64,000 nucleotides of DNA from Pelagicoccus sp. SDUM812002 (GTDB lineage Bacteria > Verrucomicrobiota > Verrucomicrobiia > Opitutales > Opitutaceae): the NCBI RefSeq assembly GCF_031127835.1, contig NZ_JARXHX010000005.1:248001-312000 (forward strand), given 5' to 3'. Shown here one piece after another: positions 1 to 8,722 of this stretch; the stretch's first letter is position 1, and each line of letters begins with the position of its first letter. Position numbers and translations under genes: made by a program. The notes below the pieces were generated by a model. It saw only the letters and a program-made list of their open reading frames with translations, searched no databases and had not been told where the DNA came from.

Positions 1-401
1 GCGAGCTCGGGGCGATGCTTGAACTACTAGAAGCAGGCGAAGCCGATGTGATTTACGGCTCTCGCTTCCTGCACCCTGATATCAAGTCGATCAGTCCCTT
101 CTGGCATCGGACCGTGAATGCCGGCCTGACGATGTATTCAAATTTTTACACAGGGTTGAAGCTCACGGACATGGAAACGTGCTATAAAATGTTTCCTAAG
201 GCTGTGCTCGACGAAATGGAGCTCACAGAGGATCGTTTCGGGGTAGAGCCTGAAATCACCGCGAAGGCGGCGGCGATGGATTTGACCTTCATGGAAGTTC
301 CGATCACCTACGCTCGTCGCACCTTCGATGATGGGAAGAAAATTGGGGCTCGAGATGGGTTTCGCGCGTTGTACGTGATTTCCAAGTACGCGTTTGTATA
401 G
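1..401 (+). CDS. Glycosyltransferase family 2, C-terminal part (partial)
   Basis: The reading frame is open from base 3 to the stop at 399-401, so only about the last 132 residues lie in the window. The segment starting EADVIYGSRF is typical of the second half of the GT-A domain in dolichol-phosphate-mannose-synthase-like GT2 enzymes, which move a sugar from a nucleotide donor to a polyprenyl phosphate or a growing glycan. It is followed by the conserved MEVPITYARRTF-type strand (aligned with residues EVPITYxxR of this group). No membrane tail follows, so this is a single-domain form. The DxD donor site lies off the left edge. The gene converges on the next glycosyltransferase with a 10-base gap, suggesting a polysaccharide locus to the left. 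Confidence 0.8.
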   Translation, partial: ELGAMLELLEAGEADVIYGSRFLHPDIKSISPFWHRTVNAGLTMYSNFYTGLKLTDMETCYKMFPKAVLDEMELTEDRFGVEPEITAKAAAMDLTFMEVPITYARRTFDDGKKIGARDGFRALYVISKYAFV

Positions 402-411
402 CGTTCTCTTA

Positions 412-3030
412 TCACCAAAGGGAAATCGCGCGCAGTCGTTTTCGATATATGCTGGCGATTCGTTCCCTCGAGTAGAGCTCCTTGATGCTTGCTCGAGCGT
501 GTATTCCCAGCTCATTTGCGTAGTCCGAATCGGAGACCAGTTTGTACATGTAGCTGGCTGCGTGTACGGAATCGGGGTCTGCCCAAATTTGGCCGACCTT
601 GTACGGACCATGGTTTTGGGTAAGGGGGATGAGCTTGAAATTGACGGGACAGCCGTTTCTGGCGTTTACGAACTCGCTGGTGGCGGACCAGTTTGTGGAA
701 ACGACTGGTTTCCCGAGCAGCATGCTTTCAGCGACGGTTAGGCCGAATCCTTCGGAACGGTGGAGGGAGATATAGCTGTCGCAAGCTTTCATGAGACCGT
801 AGGTCATCTCACGGGACAACGTTTTGTCGATGAGGTAGCAATTAGGGATTCCGGCCAGGAGCTCGCGCAGCCCGTTATACGATTTTGGGTTGTTGGCAGC
901 AGAATGGACCTTGAGTACTAGGCCGACGTCGTTGGCCCGATCGCTCCCAGCAAAGGCTTGGCGAAAGGCTTCGATCGCTGCCTTTGGATTCTTTCGCTCT
1001 TGGTAGCTGTTGAGGTCGTAGGCGAAGGTGAAAAGGAATTTGTCGCTGGGGAGTTCTAGCTCTTTGCGATAGTCGCGGTCGGGAATGGAGAAGTCGATGC
1101 AGTGGGGTACAGTCAAGACGGGGACGGGAGACTTCATGGCGATGGAGTCGCGAACGAAGTTTGAGGGTGCCCAAATTTCGTTGAAGTAGCGCATGTACTT
1201 TGTCCACTCGTCGGGGAAGTCTGGAAGCTCCCATGCCCAGTATGCTATGTTGTACTTGTCCTTTCTGAAATCCAGCCCGTGGTGATGGTCGATATCAGCG
1301 CTCTGGGGCGCGTCGATGTGGAAGATGTTTATGGGGTTCGGATTGGAGTCGCTCAACTCGTTCGCGTACGTTTGGTCGCCTTGGGACGCGAGACAATTGA
1401 CCTTCAAGTTGACGAGCGAAAATGGGAGCTGGCTTTCTTGTAGAGCCTTGGCCGCGACACGGGCGGATTCGCCGATTCCGAGCTCGGCCTTGAACCAACC
1501 CACGAGGTTGACTCCCATCCGAGAGTGCTTGATCACATAGTCTGTATTGAGCGGGTTTGTTGGGTCTTTTTTGAAATCGAAGACATCCTCGCCGTTGATG
1601 TGGATACCGTGGATAGCGAGTCTCTTGTTCAACCTTTGCTCGCGGTATTTGGCGAAAGAAGAGCGTAGCAATTTGGGCAGGAAAGAGGCTTTAGCTAGCT
1701 TGCGTCCGAGGTAGGCGTAAGCGTTGGTCCGTTCGACGCCGAGCAGGATGATTTCCAGTTCTGTCTTGTCGCTCGCCCGTGCCGGCAGATTCTCGAATTC
1801 GAGATGGAACGAGCCTGGAGCGATTGGGTAAGAAGCATTGATGGCGGCATCGTTTATTTTGATAGCGAGGCCAATCTTTCCGGAATCGTGGCCGCTGCAG
1901 CTATCGTGAGAAAATCCTGATATGCCGAGTTTTGAAACCAACGCCCCTCGGGGGATGCTGATCGACGCAAACTCTCGGATCCAGACGCCTAGGAATTCCG
2001 TATCCTCGGCGTAGAGTCCTTTGTAGCTGTATTGGTCTCTGAAAGGGGAGGAGTGTCGCTCGCGCTCCTCTCGCTTAATTTCCTCATCGGTCAACCCATC
2101 GAGGGTTGAGCGCCAGTGTCTTTCATTTCTCTCCTGCTCGCAGAAGGCGTGGTAGAGCGCGGGCTCTGCGGGGCTCTTTTTGAGGTTTAAGTACCTTGGT
2201 AGAGCCTCTTTAAGCAGCTTCCAGTCGATGGCTTTCCAATGTCGAGCATGGAAGACCTGCCTAAGGTATGCCTTTGGCCAGCTGGCCGCGGCGAGGCTTG
2301 CCAATTCCTTGCCCCAGCGATTCTGCAAAAGACGGGAGTTCCATTCGTCCTCCCGGTTGGGCTCCCGTCTCGTGGCGCTGACGTGATGGTCGACAACGCT
2401 TCGATTGGCCACGAGGATCTTGTGTCCGAGTTGCGTAATTCGGAAGCAGAGATCCACGTCCTCGCCTCCGTTGACGAATGCCTCGTCGAAGCCACCAGCT
2501 TCTTCGTAAAGCTCGCGCCGTATCGCACAGCAGGCTCCGGTGACCGCTTTAAATTCCGTGTAGCGAGGAGCTCCAACGATTGTTCGAGGACGCTTGCGCA
2601 GGTGAATGGCATTTCCTTTTGGGTCGAAGTTAACGCCGGCGTGGTCAACTTTACCCGTAGCCACGCTGTACTGTATGTTACCGACGATTCCTATCTTTGC
2701 GTCGGACCTCAGCCCTTCGAGCATGGGCTGGAGCCATCCTGGCCGGAACTTTAGGTCGTTGTTGGCGAGTACCAATATTTCGCCTCGAGCGTGAATAGCG
2801 CCGAGGTTGTTGGCGTGGGCGAATCCTTGGTTGGTCTTGTTTTCGACCAATTTCGCTCTTTTGCAGCCGAGAACGAGGGTTCGCAGTCCTTCGGCCGTCT
2901 CTTCGTCACAGCCGTCGTTAACGATGATGACTTCATATTCGACTCCTTCGACAGTGGCTTCAATAGAGTCGAGGCACTCCCGAGTCAGGGCGAGGTGATT
3001 GTAGACAGGAACGACGAAAGAAACTTCCAT
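412..3030 (-). CDS. Two-domain glycosyltransferase (GT2 + GT4/group 1)
   Basis: This 872-residue protein has two catalytic domains. Residues about 1-260 form a GT2 domain: it opens with VSFVVPVYN, carries LANNDL as the DxD-like donor and metal site, and has GGEDVDLCFR as the acceptor/base motif. Residues about 510-872 form a GT-B group 1 domain, with the EGFGLTVAESMLLGKPVV segment that holds the E-x7-E signature. Between them, residues about 260-500, is a region I do not recognise. Such fusions usually build repeating or branched surface polysaccharide by adding two sugars in sequence. No signal peptide or membrane segment is visible, so it probably acts at the cytoplasmic face. The start is the first methionine before the GT2 beta strand. 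Acceptor and donor sugars cannot be told from sequence. Confidence 0.85.
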   Translation of the reverse strand: MEVSFVVPVYNHLALTRECLDSIEATVEGVEYEVIIVNDGCDEETAEGLRTLVLGCKRAKLVENKTNQGFAHANNLGAIHARGEILVLANNDLKFRPGWLQPMLEGLRSDAKIGIVGNIQYSVATGKVDHAGVNFDPKGNAIHLRKRPRTIVGAPRYTEFKAVTGACCAIRRELYEEAGGFDEAFVNGGEDVDLCFRITQLGHKILVANRSVVDHHVSATRREPNREDEWNSRLLQNRWGKELASLAAASWPKAYLRQVFHARHWKAIDWKLLKEALPRYLNLKKSPAEPALYHAFCEQERNERHWRSTLDGLTDEEIKREERERHSSPFRDQYSYKGLYAEDTEFLGVWIREFASISIPRGALVSKLGISGFSHDSCSGHDSGKIGLAIKINDAAINASYPIAPGSFHLEFENLPARASDKTELEIILLGVERTNAYAYLGRKLAKASFLPKLLRSSFAKYREQRLNKRLAIHGIHINGEDVFDFKKDPTNPLNTDYVIKHSRMGVNLVGWFKAELGIGESARVAAKALQESQLPFSLVNLKVNCLASQGDQTYANELSDSNPNPINIFHIDAPQSADIDHHHGLDFRKDKYNIAYWAWELPDFPDEWTKYMRYFNEIWAPSNFVRDSIAMKSPVPVLTVPHCIDFSIPDRDYRKELELPSDKFLFTFAYDLNSYQERKNPKAAIEAFRQAFAGSDRANDVGLVLKVHSAANNPKSYNGLRELLAGIPNCYLIDKTLSREMTYGLMKACDSYISLHRSEGFGLTVAESMLLGKPVVSTNWSATSEFVNARNGCPVNFKLIPLTQNHGPYKVGQIWADPDSVHAASYMYKLVSDSDYANELGIHARASIKELYSRERIASIYRKRLRAISLW

Positions 3031-3086
3031 TGGGAGCTCTTCTTACTGGTAGGCTGTTCGGGCTCAGTCGATTAGAAAAATCCGCC

Positions 3087-3287
3087 TCAATAGTGAGGAG
3101 GTTTTTCGTTGGCTGGCATGTCGCTACCATCTGATGTGGATTCGGCACGCTGCTTGAGGCTTTCAATCTCTTTGCGGATTTTTTCGAGCTCGGACTGCAT
3201 GGCGTAGATCACGCGGTCTTGCTCCTCGATGTGCCGTTCGAGAAAAGTCTGTTTTATCTGAAGATCTTGGATCTGTAAGTCGCTCAT
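3087..3287 (-). CDS. slyX: SlyX family protein
   Basis: This 66-residue protein is almost entirely a coiled coil (residues about 5-45, heptads of I/L with E/K/R) and ends in the diagnostic PPHY tail of the SlyX family. Length matches the family (about 65-75 residues). The molecular role of SlyX is not established. In enterobacteria it sits beside slyD, but here its neighbours are a glycosyltransferase 56 bases downstream and, divergently, a large acidic membrane protein. Assignment rests on the coiled coil plus the PPHY end. Confidence 0.8.
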   Translation of the reverse strand: MSDLQIQDLQIKQTFLERHIEEQDRVIYAMQSELEKIRKEIESLKQRAESTSDGSDMPANEKPPHY

Positions 3288-3419
3288 ATTGAAGGGAAAG
3301 AAGTAGGGGCCGATTCTCCGGCTTTTGAGATTCGCCTTAAATTAGGCAGGATAGTAGCCGATAGAGGATTGTGCGGTCCCCACTTCTAATATTGACCGCT
3401 TTTTCCGGGAAAAACGTAA

Positions 3420-6400
3420 ATGACTCAATCGGATTCTCCAGACTTCGAGTTCGACATATCGGACTTGGAAGTTGAGCGCGAAGAAAGTGCTGCTTCCAAG
3501 GAGGGGAGTACTGCGTCTGGACAGGTTGAAGCAACTGATTCCAGTGCCGAAGTGCAAGACTTCGGAAAGAAGGAGCCGAAGCCCGATCCTAGAGCGGATT
3601 TTGACGAGTCGGATCGCGAGCTAGATGTCTTCGAAATCGATGACCTGCCAAGTGCGGGCAGTGAATCGCCTCCGGCAAATAGGCCGTCCAAGGGTGTGGA
3701 GGAAACTCCGCCTGTGAAAGATGACGTTGAGCCGCAGCCAGTTCAGAGAATCGAGAATAAGCCGGAACAGGCTCCGAGCAGAGTTTTAGGCGAGGATGAC
3801 CTCGGAGCGGATGTTTTCGCGGAGATCGACTCGGAACTGGGCTCCATGGGATTGGATGACGTCATCGATGACTTGATGGACGAGGTCGAAGACTACGAAG
3901 CGGGCGGCTTTGTAGATCTTGACGAAGAGGAATCTGCGGAGAGTTCAAGCAACTCCGACGAGTTGTTCAAAATGGAGGATCCGGACGACTCTCTGCGTAA
4001 TTCGATTGATCCGAACGCAGATGACGATGGCTCGGCGCAGGAGAGCGCTGCTTTCCCGAGTCCACCTACCGATTTCGAAATCCCAGCGGATCCCGAGCCT
4101 TCGAGAGCCAGGGCTCCAGAATCGTCCGAATCTAGCCAAGAGACTGAGCCCGTTCGCGAAGTCCCTGCTGTGGAAGACACCACTGGATCTGAACCATTGG
4201 AGCCAAAGGCTGAACCCGCAGCGCCTCTTCAGTCCGCGAGTCATCCATCAGACGAGCCAGCTTCGGCTCTGAGCTCTTCCGACTTCGAAATTCCGGCAGA
4301 CCCGGTTCCGTCGCAGGCCGAATCGGCGATTCCTGCCAAGGCCCCTTCACCTTCGGAGGTCAAGCCAACCACGACCGCAAAAGCGGAAGAACCCGATTCG
4401 GAGCCTTTGGAACCAAACACGGAGCCTGCTGCTCAGGCGGCTTCGGTCTCCGAACCAGAGGTTTCGTCAGTTAAGGAATCGGAAGCTCCGTCGAAGGCAA
4501 TCGAAGCTGAGGCGGAAACTGAAAGCCTTCCGAGCGAGGACGAGTCGGACCTTGGCTCGGAAGAACCTACGTCATCGGCAGAGGGACATGAACAGGTGCT
4601 CTTCTCCTCGGATCAGGAAGAAGCAGTCGAGGAGGTATCGCTTGAAGACGAAGAAGATTTGTCTGAATTGCTGGACTCGGTTCTAGAAGAGGAAGACGAA
4701 GCAGAACCTGCATTGGAATCGGCTATCGATGATCTTTCTGATGAATCAACCGCTACGCTCGAGGATGCGGACGAAGCGCCTCAGCCAGAAGTAGCCGTCT
4801 CAGAAGCCGAGGAGGAGAATGAAGACCTCTCCGCTTTGTTGGAAGCGATTGAAGAAGAGGATGATTCGTCATCTGATGTGACTTCGGAGGAATCCCTCGA
4901 CGTGTCGGAGAATTCGGAAGAAACTGTCTCTGATTCGGAATCCTTCGGCGAGAGTGTAACCCTTGCGGAAGCAGAGCCTGATTCGGATCCCGCAGCAATC
5001 GACGGAGATGCTGGAGGTGAGGATGTTTCGGAGCTTTTGGCATCTGTCCTCGAGGAAGCAGAAGAAGATGCTTCCGACGAAGAAGCGATTCAAGGGCTTG
5101 AGGAAATCCCTGACGATGAAGAAGTGTCCGATGAGCCTGAGGCAACGGATGTAGAAGCAGCGGAAACGTCAGCAGAGGAGGAAGAGGATTTGATCGAACT
5201 TCCTTCTCCGGAGGATCTCATGGCAGACAATCTCGGTGAGGAGGATGCCGAGTCCGAAGACGCATCCCAAGCGGCCGGGGTGCCCAGCCTAGTCGAAGTA
5301 GACGAAGACTTGGACGAAGAAGATATTTCGAGCCTCCTTGAAGCTCAAGGGGATGAGGGCTCTGTAGCATTGGAGCCGGACTCGCCCTCCGCGGATGTCG
5401 TCGAAGATGACGAAGAGGAAGTGGTGGCGATGCCGGTTCCTGAAGTTCCTGGGCTTGTCGAAGTCGATGAGGAAGAGGATGAAGCGCAGGAGAGCGTGGC
5501 GGAGTCGTCAGCTGCTCCCGCCGTTCCGTCCGCGGAAGAATTGCTGATGCAGGCCGGCAGTCTCTTAAACGGAGATTCACAAAAGCCAGCTGAAGGGGCG
5601 AGCGCTTTGCTTGACGTCATCGATGATGACGACGATGAAATCGTTTCCATGCCATCGCCAGATGCGATGATGGCGGAGGCGACGGACGACGATGACGACG
5701 AAGTTGTCTCGTTGCCCGATCCGTCTTCCCTAATCACTGCTGATGGGGAGGCCATCGCGGTGATCGAAGACGAAGAGGAGGACATCCCAGCTCCAGGAAA
5801 TGTAGCAGATCGAGCGGGAGATTTGCCTCCTCCACCGCCAGCTCCTATCGAAATCTTGGATGAAGAGCCGCCCGATGAGGATTTGCAGGCTGCAACTGAG
5901 GAAGAATCTGAAGATCGGTTAGGGGAAACAGCCCTTCAGGATCCATTTGAGAACGAAATTTCACTCGACGATTTCGATGATAGCCTCTCTGAGCTAGGCG
6001 GCGAGGATGGTGAAAGTTCCGAGGAGGAAGCCGGGGACGAGCTCATTGGCGAGGAAACTGGCGAAGGAGAACAGGTAGCGGCCAAGAAGGAGGTCGTCGA
6101 AAAGGTAGTGGAGATGCCGAAGCCCAGTTTACTCTGGCGGGTTACTCACTCTATGGCGGTCGCTGCGGGGCTAGTCTTGGTAGGTCTTGCCGGTGTTCTC
6201 GCGGTATGGAAACAGCAAATTATTGAGTACTACGACGGTCGAGATATCGATGGCTCGGCCCTGTTGCTAGAGATCGAGAAAATTGGCATCCATGCGCTTC
6301 GCGATTTCGACGAAGAGGGGCTCTATCAAATGCAGTGGGTAGACAGCGAGGTAAGGCGCGTTTCGGAGAATGAGATTCGGCTGCATGCCGTGGTGGGGGC

Positions 6401-7268
6401 CCGCCTCCGCGAAAACTTGTACCGACCCGTATTGGAATCCCGATTGCAGGGGGACAAGGGCTACGATGAAGGTTCGCTTCTCGAATCGCTAAGGTATGCT
6501 CGTGACCACTTTCCGGAGGAGATAGGCAACTATCCAGATCGCCCTTGGGATCGACTTTACGAGATTTCCGCCCGCAAGGAGGAGGTGCTTCCTCTGCGCG
6601 TGACGTACGCTTTGAAGCGGGAAGACGAAGAGTTAGAGTGGGATTTAGCTCGTATACGGGTGAGTGGCTACAAGGGCGACCTTGAATGGCCGGAAGGCGA
6701 GCCGAGGTACGCCTTCGGCGAGAACGCTTATGACATCCACTCTCCGGAATTTGCTAAGGTCTACGACGCCCACTCTTCAGAGGCGCAAAACTATGTGGCA
6801 CGAATTGATCGGATGAGGGCCCGCGAGGAGGACGAGTTGTTCGCTTTGAGGCGAGAAAACGAGCGTCAGCGAGAACGCGTCAAGATGGCTTTGGCCGAGG
6901 GTTCATTCTTCGATGGACTCGCGATCATGGGCGAAGATGCTGCGGACTCGCGAGACGTGCAGCTTGTGATCACTGAAGTTCGCAATGAAGGCGGTTTCGT
7001 CAAAGGAGTCCTTAAACTATCCGGTATGGAGCAGAAAACCTCCAAGCACTTCGTAGGTTCGCTGGAATTCGAGAAAAGCATGAGTGGGCGGGAGCAAGGT
7101 TACTTGAGCTTGAGGACCGTATCTATAGATTCACCAGGTTCCGCTGAAACGGCTGAGTCGGAGTTCTTCGATGCCCGCAGCGTTTCGCGCATGCGCCTCA
7201 GAGCCGATGGGTTTCGGCTCGAGGGTGATTCTCGAGACTTGTCGTTCCGCTTGACCAGAAACCTCTAG
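3420..7268 (+). CDS. Giant acidic, repeat-containing, single-pass membrane protein (unknown function)
   Basis: I do not recognise a family. Residues 1 to about 905 are low-complexity and very rich in Glu, Asp, Ser, Ala and Pro, and are probably disordered. One hydrophobic segment at about 910-930 (MAVAAGLVLVGLAGVLAVW) follows a short basic stretch (PSLLWRVTH). A folded-looking domain of about 350 residues, without cysteines or known motifs, follows. With no signal peptide, the acidic region is probably cytoplasmic and the C-terminal domain periplasmic. The acidic part holds degenerate repeats of two short motifs (see the repeat entry). The start is an ATG 132 bases from the divergent slyX. 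A role as a scaffold or recruiting platform is inference only. The architecture (acidic tail, TM, extracytoplasmic domain) loosely recalls FimV- or TonB-like proteins, but no motif supports either. Confidence 0.85.
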   Translation: MTQSDSPDFEFDISDLEVEREESAASKEGSTASGQVEATDSSAEVQDFGKKEPKPDPRADFDESDRELDVFEIDDLPSAGSESPPANRPSKGVEETPPVKDDVEPQPVQRIENKPEQAPSRVLGEDDLGADVFAEIDSELGSMGLDDVIDDLMDEVEDYEAGGFVDLDEEESAESSSNSDELFKMEDPDDSLRNSIDPNADDDGSAQESAAFPSPPTDFEIPADPEPSRARAPESSESSQETEPVREVPAVEDTTGSEPLEPKAEPAAPLQSASHPSDEPASALSSSDFEIPADPVPSQAESAIPAKAPSPSEVKPTTTAKAEEPDSEPLEPNTEPAAQAASVSEPEVSSVKESEAPSKAIEAEAETESLPSEDESDLGSEEPTSSAEGHEQVLFSSDQEEAVEEVSLEDEEDLSELLDSVLEEEDEAEPALESAIDDLSDESTATLEDADEAPQPEVAVSEAEEENEDLSALLEAIEEEDDSSSDVTSEESLDVSENSEETVSDSESFGESVTLAEAEPDSDPAAIDGDAGGEDVSELLASVLEEAEEDASDEEAIQGLEEIPDDEEVSDEPEATDVEAAETSAEEEEDLIELPSPEDLMADNLGEEDAESEDASQAAGVPSLVEVDEDLDEEDISSLLEAQGDEGSVALEPDSPSADVVEDDEEEVVAMPVPEVPGLVEVDEEEDEAQESVAESSAAPAVPSAEELLMQAGSLLNGDSQKPAEGASALLDVIDDDDDEIVSMPSPDAMMAEATDDDDDEVVSLPDPSSLITADGEAIAVIEDEEEDIPAPGNVADRAGDLPPPPPAPIEILDEEPPDEDLQAATEEESEDRLGETALQDPFENEISLDDFDDSLSELGGEDGESSEEEAGDELIGEETGEGEQVAAKKEVVEKVVEMPKPSLLWRVTHSMAVAAGLVLVGLAGVLAVWKQQIIEYYDGRDIDGSALLLEIEKIGIHALRDFDEEGLYQMQWVDSEVRRVSENEIRLHAVVGARLRENLYRPVLESRLQGDKGYDEGSLLESLRYARDHFPEEIGNYPDRPWDRLYEISARKEEVLPLRVTYALKREDEELEWDLARIRVSGYKGDLEWPEGEPRYAFGENAYDIHSPEFAKVYDAHSSEAQNYVARIDRMRAREEDELFALRRENERQRERVKMALAEGSFFDGLAIMGEDAADSRDVQLVITEVRNEGGFVKGVLKLSGMEQKTSKHFVGSLEFEKSMSGREQGYLSLRTVSIDSPGSAETAESEFFDARSVSRMRLRADGFRLEGDSRDLSFRLTRNL
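4640..5745 (+). repeat. Degenerate short linear motif repeats inside the acidic protein
   Basis: Two short motifs recur at the protein level. Type A, consensus E-D-(L/V/I)-S-x-L-L-(E/D/A), occurs as EDLSELLDSV (about residue 412), EDLSALLEAI (about 465), EDVSELLASV (about 533) and EDISSLLEAQ (about 633). Type B, consensus (D/E)-x-(V/I)-x-(M/L)-P-x-P followed by a hydrophobic pair, occurs as DLIELPSPEDLM (about 590), EVVAMPVPEVPGL (about 666), EIVSMPSPDAMM (about 739) and EVVSLPDPSSLI (about 761). A third element, VPxLVEVDE, appears twice. Upstream, DFEIPADPxPS also occurs twice (about nt 4072 and 4275). Similar spacing but diverged DNA suggests selection on the peptide motif rather than recent duplication. 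Confidence 0.65.
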
Positions 7269-7340
7269 GGTTCCCACGCTCAGTCCATCTCTTTTTCGGA
7301 CTCGCCAAAGACCGCCTCATCGCTCGAAGCTAAGGCCCCC

Positions 7341-7826
7341 ATGAGTCAATCTGCACTACCTAAAACCTTGCTTGATGCTGTCACCGCGAAATGCGGAACC
7401 ATACGTTCCCAATCTATGGCTTGGGAGCGTTCGCTGGTTAAAGCTCTAGCCTCCGGTGCGTCGGAGCGGTCGCTTCTGCTTTTGGCCGAGGGGTTCAAGA
7501 GCTCCCGCACCCTCGACACCTTAGCGGAGGGATTGGTGAGGGAGCCGGATGGAGTTGACGGTTTTATGAGGCAACTGCGGACTCTCGTGGACGAATCAGA
7601 TTTCGACCTTGCTGCTTGGCTCGGTGCCTACGAGTGCGTGCAAACCCATTTGTCAGCAGCTGGACGCTCGGCCAGTCCTTCCTCGATCGTAGGTTACGTG
7701 CAATGTAGCGCGGAGTTTGGAGGTAGTGCTGAAAACCGTGATTCGTTGCCTGGAATCATTGGGGATATGCTCGAGAAGTACGGTTTCGAAGGGCAGGAAG
7801 GGTGCGGCACCGGCCCGGTTGCGTAG
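7341..7826 (+). CDS. Hypothetical protein, 161 aa
   Basis: Not recognised. It is a soluble-looking, mostly helical protein with no signal peptide or transmembrane segment. Leucine/alanine-rich helices fill residues 1-120, and a short glycine-rich tail contains the second of only three cysteine-bearing stretches (KCGT, YECVQ and VQCSAE, then EGCGTG). It begins 72 bases after the acidic membrane protein on the same strand, so the two may be co-transcribed. The ATG at 7341 is the first in frame after that stop. No function can be assigned. Confidence 0.6.
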   Translation: MSQSALPKTLLDAVTAKCGTIRSQSMAWERSLVKALASGASERSLLLLAEGFKSSRTLDTLAEGLVREPDGVDGFMRQLRTLVDESDFDLAAWLGAYECVQTHLSAAGRSASPSSIVGYVQCSAEFGGSAENRDSLPGIIGDMLEKYGFEGQEGCGTGPVA

Positions 7827-7970
7827 CTAGTAATAGGGGCAATTCGGTGAGGGCTCATGGTTCTCTAGGTGGTTGAGGCCACGTATTCCCTGAAATCGGT
7901 GCGAATAGTGCTGGAATGAAATAGGGCTTTTGAATCAGGCAGCGAGGCACCGATAAATAAGGTATCAATC

Positions 7971-8012
7971 AAGCGAAGCGTCAGCTCGAGGGCTCGAAAA
8001 GTCGTTTCGCTT
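7971..8012 (+). other. Inverted repeat in the leader of the next gene
   Basis: AAGCGAA at 7971-7977 pairs with TTCGCTT at 8006-8012, with an internal CTCGAG. It lies 24 bases before the ATG at 8036. No T-tract follows, so it is more likely a leader hairpin or operator than a terminator. I matched it to no known riboswitch. Confidence 0.35.
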
Positions 8013-8035
8013 AGTAGCCTCTGACCCGTCTAACG

Positions 8036-8500
8036 ATGAAAAAACACCCCTTTTCGCGCGCCGCCCTCTCTATCGCTGCCCTTGCTGCTGCAAGTTCACC
8101 TTTGAGCTTTGCGCAGGCCAGCGGCACCGCGGAACCTTGCCCTGCGGTGACCTTGAGCGAAAGCGATTGTGGGAGTAGCAGTTGCATTATCGTTTTCACT
8201 AGGGTTGGGGAGCGCTTCAGCTATGACCTGGCTTCATCTGACTCGAAATCTGCTGAACGCTGTGCAGTGGGGAAACACGCCAACGGGGAGAAAAGCCGTT
8301 TGCCGGCCGGGTTCGTATTCAATTCGGCGGACGGAACTTTGGAAGGCGTACCGCAACGTTCAGGCTTCCACGAGTTCGTTGTTCTCAGGACGGTTGAGGG
8401 TGCGACTCGCGAGCAGGTGGTTCTTATTGATATACAAGGCCATGCATTCGCCGGGGGCGGCTTGGATTATGCCTCCTATGTCGCGGGTGGGATTCACTAG
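8036..8500 (+). CDS. Exported protein with a putative Ig-like (He_PIG) domain
   Basis: This 154-residue protein begins with a clear Sec signal peptide: a basic MKKHPFSR start, a hydrophobic core rich in Ala/Leu, and a probable cleavage after SFAQA (about residue 28). The segment LPAGFVFNSADGTLEGVPQRSGFHEFVV matches the putative Ig-like pattern in which LPxGLxFdxxTGxixGxP is followed by a beta strand. This domain is common in secreted and surface adhesion proteins. There are five cysteines in the first part of the mature protein (PCP, DCGSSSC, RCA), which may form disulfides. Only one Ig domain is present, so it is unusually small for this class. Partner and function are unknown. Confidence 0.7.
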   Translation: MKKHPFSRAALSIAALAAASSPLSFAQASGTAEPCPAVTLSESDCGSSSCIIVFTRVGERFSYDLASSDSKSAERCAVGKHANGEKSRLPAGFVFNSADGTLEGVPQRSGFHEFVVLRTVEGATREQVVLIDIQGHAFAGGGLDYASYVAGGIH

Positions 8501-8551
8501 ATTTTGTTCTCTCTGAATTTTTAGAGCAGAGTCGTGGCGTTTCACAAGTTG

Positions 8552-8565
8552 GGCACGCGAACTGC
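8552..8565 (+). promoter_or_regulatory. Possible sigma-54 promoter upstream of phoH
   Basis: GG at 8552-8553 and GC at 8564-8565 are separated by exactly 10 bases, in the context GGGCACG-N4-CTGCTTTT, close to the sigma-54 consensus GGCACG-N4-TTGCT. It lies 157 bases before the PhoH ATG, with a hairpin between. It is more isolated and less like the four flagellar copies, so it is only a candidate. Confidence 0.35.
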
Positions 8566-8594
8566 TTTTGTGACGGTTGAAAGTCACGCCATAG

Positions 8595-8628
8595 CTCCTT
8601 GGAGGGATTGTTTCCTGCAAGGAGTTTT
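8595..8628 (+). terminator. Weak hairpin with short T-run
   Basis: CTCCTTG (8595-8601) pairs with CAAGGAG (8618-8624) and is followed by TTTT. The 16-base loop makes it a weak terminator candidate for the exported Ig-like protein. A second A/T-rich inverted repeat, TTCGTTTT/AAAACGAA, follows at 8647-8668 without a T-tract. Confidence 0.3.
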
Positions 8629-8722
8629 GTGTGTCCGCGTGACGCTTTCGTTTTAGATGAAAAACGAATGTAACGAATTTCTTAGTGGACATTCGAATGA
8701 TCTGTATTAGGTTTGTTGGTAC

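Noticed and set aside
7827-8035. c-di-GMP or other known riboswitch in front of the exported Ig-like gene
   Set aside because: Hairpin potential exists but I found none of the conserved core sequences of known riboswitch classes.
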